From positions 15,803 through 79,802 of the forward strand of contig CAJUOB010000008.1 of the NCBI GenBank assembly GCA_910587915.1: a stretch of DNA of 64,000 bases, given 5' to 3'. Shown piece after piece: positions 61,943 through 64,000 of this stretch. Made by a program: the position numbers and the translations under genes. A model generated the notes under the pieces. That model made no database searches and had not been told where the DNA came from. It was given only the letters and a program-made list of their open reading frames with translations. The DNA comes from an uncultured Muribaculaceae bacterium (lineage in GTDB: Bacteria > Bacteroidota > Bacteroidia > Bacteroidales > Muribaculaceae). Each line of letters begins with the position of its first letter. The first letter of the stretch is position 1.

Positions 61943-62431
61943 TTAGAAGCTTATGAGCATATACGATGTCCTCCCGGTACCGACATGATAGCGCCGCAGG
62001 CCATAGCCCTTGTCGGCAGCCTCGCCGGATGTCGGATGCCCTTGCAGCGAAAAAACATCGTAGGTGCTATGGCACTGGGGACAACGGGCAAGATTTGTTT
62101 CGGGATCGATGGCCACACGCACTCCGGGCTTGCATTCCACGGGACATGCGAGATCGTAGGCAGCAGGATTGCCCATCACATCACCGACAAGCAATACCCC
62201 GCCATACCCGCAGTACGTCGAAGCAGTGTAATAGAAGCCCGTAGGCAGATGCTGCTCCGGAATAAACCGCTTATGGTCGAGAGCCGCAGAGACACCGTAG
62301 ATATTCCATTCCGCCACTGTAGGGAATGAAATATTGACGGCGGCCACAGGAATGCGGTCGTCGTCGAGCGTATCGCAGCCGGTCAACGGCATAAGCGAGG
62401 CCAGAAGCAAAAGAGGGAGAGTTCGCTTCAT
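61943..62431 (-). CDS. Rieske-like lipoprotein lacking histidine ligands
   Basis: This 162-residue lipoprotein (lipobox LMPLTGC) starts at 62431; an upstream ATG would overlap the SRPBCC gene. The fold pattern is that of a small Rieske domain (AYDLACPVEC, ARCPQCHSTYDVFS, GHPTSGEAADKGYGLRRYHV). However, the usual Cys-x-His pairs are CPVEC and CPQC, so the ligand set is cysteine-only. It may bind zinc or nothing rather than a 2Fe-2S cluster. I recall relatives as unnamed Bacteroidales lipoproteins; function unknown. It lies 10 bases before the SGNH gene. Confidence 0.75.
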   Translation of the reverse strand: MKRTLPLLLLASLMPLTGCDTLDDDRIPVAAVNISFPTVAEWNIYGVSAALDHKRFIPEQHLPTGFYYTASTYCGYGGVLLVGDVMGNPAAYDLACPVECKPGVRVAIDPETNLARCPQCHSTYDVFSLQGHPTSGEAADKGYGLRRYHVGTGRTSYMLISF

Positions 62432-62435
62432 CCTA

Positions 62436-62849
62436 TCAGGCAAGATTAGCGAAAAGATCGCCGAACTGATCGGCGGCACGCTGCAGGGTCGGGCCGATGA
62501 GGGGCTTGAGCATCATCGGAATCTCAACGTCGATAGCGCCCTGCAGTTCGGTGCTGTCAGCACTCACAGGCTTGAAAGTGATCTCCAGTTTCATGGGCAC
62601 AGGCGATTTCTCGGCCTGAAGCACCACACGATCGGCATTGCGTTCTACTGCCTTGAGGGCAATCTCACCGACCTGTGGAGTGGTGATAGTGATGGTGTCG
62701 TCGGTAAAAGCGACCTCGCCTACGCGAGCACGCTGCTCGGCAGGAAGCTCATCGAGCTTGGTCTGCAACTCGCGGAAATCAGAGAATTTTGCAGCAAGTT
62801 CCGACGCCGGACGCTCCACTACAGTTGGCTTGGATGTATATTTTGCCAT
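62436..62849 (-). CDS. SRPBCC superfamily protein
   Basis: This 137-residue cytoplasmic protein has the alternating strand and helix pattern of the START/SRPBCC fold. It begins YTSKPTVVERPASELAAKFS and ends with a long helix (MMLKPLIGPTLQRAADQFGD). No catalytic residues can be assigned; such proteins often bind small hydrophobic ligands. It lies between pyrE and the Rieske-like gene, and this position next to pyrE recurs in Bacteroidales, in my recollection. Confidence 0.85.
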   Translation of the reverse strand: MAKYTSKPTVVERPASELAAKFSDFRELQTKLDELPAEQRARVGEVAFTDDTITITTPQVGEIALKAVERNADRVVLQAEKSPVPMKLEITFKPVSADSTELQGAIDVEIPMMLKPLIGPTLQRAADQFGDLFANLA

Positions 62850-62871
62850 CGTTCAGAGTATATATTTTACA

Positions 62872-62909
62872 GTTAAAGAGGCTACGGGAATAGCCCGCAC
62901 CCCTTTAAC
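62872..62909 (-). terminator. Hairpin after pyrE
   Basis: The stem GTTAAAGAGG with CCCCTTTAAC (62872-62881 and 62900-62909) becomes fully paired with one G-U in minus-strand RNA, with an inner CGGG/CCCG hairpin. A T run is only weak (TGTAAAATAT), so it may be a terminator or a leader structure of the SRPBCC gene. Confidence 0.45.
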
Positions 62910-62977
62910 AAACTATCATTACATTTTGATTAATAGGGCCGTGAATTTACACCACATCCCTATGTGACAAGCGGAAT

Positions 62978-63616
62978 TTAGCGCTCGGGCATCCAGTTGG
63001 CCGGGTCGGTACGCCAGAGACGCAGAGTCTCAAGATCCTCTTCGGCGATATATTTGGTTTCGAGGGCTACATCGAGCATTGCATTATAGTCGCTGAGCGT
63101 AAGCAATTTCACACCTGCCTGGGCGAAGTTCTCTTCTGCCACGGGGAAACCATAGGTGAACAATGCGAGCATGCCGACAACTTCGCAACCGGCGGCACGG
63201 ATAGCCTCTACAGCCTTGAGCGAGCTCTTACCGGTCGATACCAGATCTTCTATCACCACTACTTTCTGACCGGGACGCAGATCACCTTCGATAAGATTTT
63301 CGAGACCATGGTCTTTCGGAGTGGAGCGGACATACACATAAGGCAGATTGATTTCATCGGCCACAAGTGCACCCTGCGCGATGGCTCCGGTTGCCACACC
63401 AGCAACGGCATCAGCTTCAGGAAAGTTCTCCATCACCATACGGGAAAGCTCCAGCTTGATGAAGGTACGCACTTCGGGATACGACAAGGTACACCGATTA
63501 TCGGTATAGATAGGCGAATTCCAGCCGGAAGCCCAGATGAAGGGATTTGCAGGCTGAAGTTTCACCGCGCTGATTTTAAGCAGTTTCTCAGCAAGTAAGC
63601 GGGCTACGTTGTTCAT
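62978..63616 (-). CDS. pyrE: Orotate phosphoribosyltransferase
   Basis: This 212-residue enzyme makes OMP from orotate and PRPP in pyrimidine synthesis. Motifs are the substrate segment PFIWASGWNSPIYTDNRCTL, GVATGAIAQGALVADEINLP, YVRSTPKDHGLENLIEGDLR and the PRPP loop VVVIEDLVSTGKSSLKAVEA. The length is normal for the dimeric enzyme. A consensus promoter lies just upstream. Confidence 0.97.
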   Translation of the reverse strand: MNNVARLLAEKLLKISAVKLQPANPFIWASGWNSPIYTDNRCTLSYPEVRTFIKLELSRMVMENFPEADAVAGVATGAIAQGALVADEINLPYVYVRSTPKDHGLENLIEGDLRPGQKVVVIEDLVSTGKSSLKAVEAIRAAGCEVVGMLALFTYGFPVAEENFAQAGVKLLTLSDYNAMLDVALETKYIAEEDLETLRLWRTDPANWMPER

Positions 63617-63642
63617 AGTTGTATAGTTTGACTTTCAAACTG

Positions 63643-63675
63643 CAAAGATACGAATATCTGAATTGCAATTCCAAA
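63643..63675 (-). promoter_or_regulatory. pyrE promoter
   Basis: On the minus strand TTTG (63675-63672), a 21-base spacer and TATCTTTG (63650-63643) are a full consensus match, 26 bases before the pyrE ATG. No pyrimidine-sensing leader is evident. Confidence 0.7.
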
Positions 63676-63780
63676 TATTATTCAAATTTTGCAATAATGA
63701 AATTTCCATGTACACAATTTTCCGAAATACGAAATCCCTCGCACATCAGTGCCGGAGCCACTGGATAATGAGAATATCCC

Positions 63781-64000
63781 ACTGCAAGCGCACCATAGAT
63801 ATGCGCAGCTGTGGTATATATCCCGCCTAACTCCACTTACCCTCAGGCCGCATCGCGGCCATCACAACAGTAGGCCACTGCAAGCGCACCGTAGGTGTGC
63901 GCTGCTGTGGGATATATTCCACCTAACTCCTCTTGATATTGCCTACCCTCAGGCCGCATCGCGGCCACCACAACAGTAGGCCACTGCAAGCGCACCATAG
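63781..64000. repeat. Tandem imperfect repeat of hairpin-forming units, continuing past the window
   Basis: A unit starting ACTGCAAGCGCACC occurs at 63781, 63877 and 63983, so the periods are 96 and 106 bases (the second unit has a 10-base insertion). Each complete unit holds a hairpin pairing GCGCA with TGCGC, and another pairing GGCCGC with GCGGCC around ATC (63847-63861 and 63953-63967). Copies differ at several bases. No credible protein is encoded across it, and it continues beyond 64000. Bases 63676-63780 hold nothing recognisable. Confidence 0.8.

Noticed and set aside
63749..63979. A 76-codon plus-strand frame with internal repeats
   Set aside because: The repetition comes from the DNA tandem repeat; unit lengths of 96 and 106 bases would shift the frame between later copies, and differences fall on all codon positions.
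63781..64000. CRISPR array
   Set aside because: The repeated part is nearly the whole 96-106-base unit; there are no short identical repeats separated by unique spacers, and no cas gene is near.

Overview
This window looks like chromosome from a gut-type member of the Bacteroidales, most likely Muribaculaceae or a close relative. The lineage signs are fimbrillin and DUF5119 surface lipoproteins, type IX secretion components (PorU, PorZ), Bacteroidales-specific families (DUF6048, DUF6089, DUF6242, DUF6452, DUF4199), SPII lipoprotein signals, a 2-oxoacid:ferredoxin oxidoreductase typical of anaerobes, and promoters of the Bacteroidetes type (TTG or TTTG, 19-22 bases, then TAnnTTTG). Family placement is inference. 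I saw no rRNA, tRNA, CRISPR array or transposase.

Layout. 1-4.5 kb: a minus-strand efflux operon (TolC, HlyD, two ABC-2 permeases, the last cut by the window edge). 4.6-7.5 kb: GtrA, a TRIC-type channel, nth and pheS. 7.6-14.1 kb: a surface block with fimbrillin, a DUF5119 lipoprotein and a 1436-residue modular secreted protein with a probable sorting domain. 14.3-17.3 kb: korAB under a strong promoter with a dyad near the transcription start. 17.4-19.4 kb: an AT-rich cassette of a C10 (streptopain-type) protease relative without its catalytic cysteine, plus a small lipoprotein.

19.6-33.2 kb: plus strand: nadA, leuS, rdgB, porZ, an unknown gene, panB, comF, a candidate small RNA, a GH25 lysozyme and porU. 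33.3-35.2 kb: a second AT-rich C10 cassette whose protease has intact active-site motifs but one in-frame stop. 35.5-37.7 kb: three consecutive FKBP prolyl isomerases. 37.9-42.2 kb: plus strand: DUF4199, a glycosyltransferase, a nitroreductase, DUF6452, DUF6048 and an SDR enzyme. 42.4-45.7 kb: fabD, then tatA, tatC and a symporter.

45.8-52.6 kb: envelope operon DUF6242, DUF6089, uppS, bamA and two ompH/skp genes. 52.7-59.5 kb: ribD, a zinc metallopeptidase, ssb, proC, a patatin-type outer-membrane phospholipase and serB. 59.7-62.9 kb: an MBOAT O-acyltransferase with an SGNH hydrolase, a cysteine-only Rieske-like lipoprotein and an SRPBCC protein. 63.0-64.0 kb: pyrE, then hairpin-rich tandem repeats running off the right edge.

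The main theme is building the cell envelope and surface: outer-membrane assembly, type IX secretion, fimbriae and folding helpers, mixed with housekeeping metabolism. The most unusual content is the pair of C10 cassettes, one apparently a pseudoenzyme and one broken, followed by the candidate small RNA and the terminal repeats.
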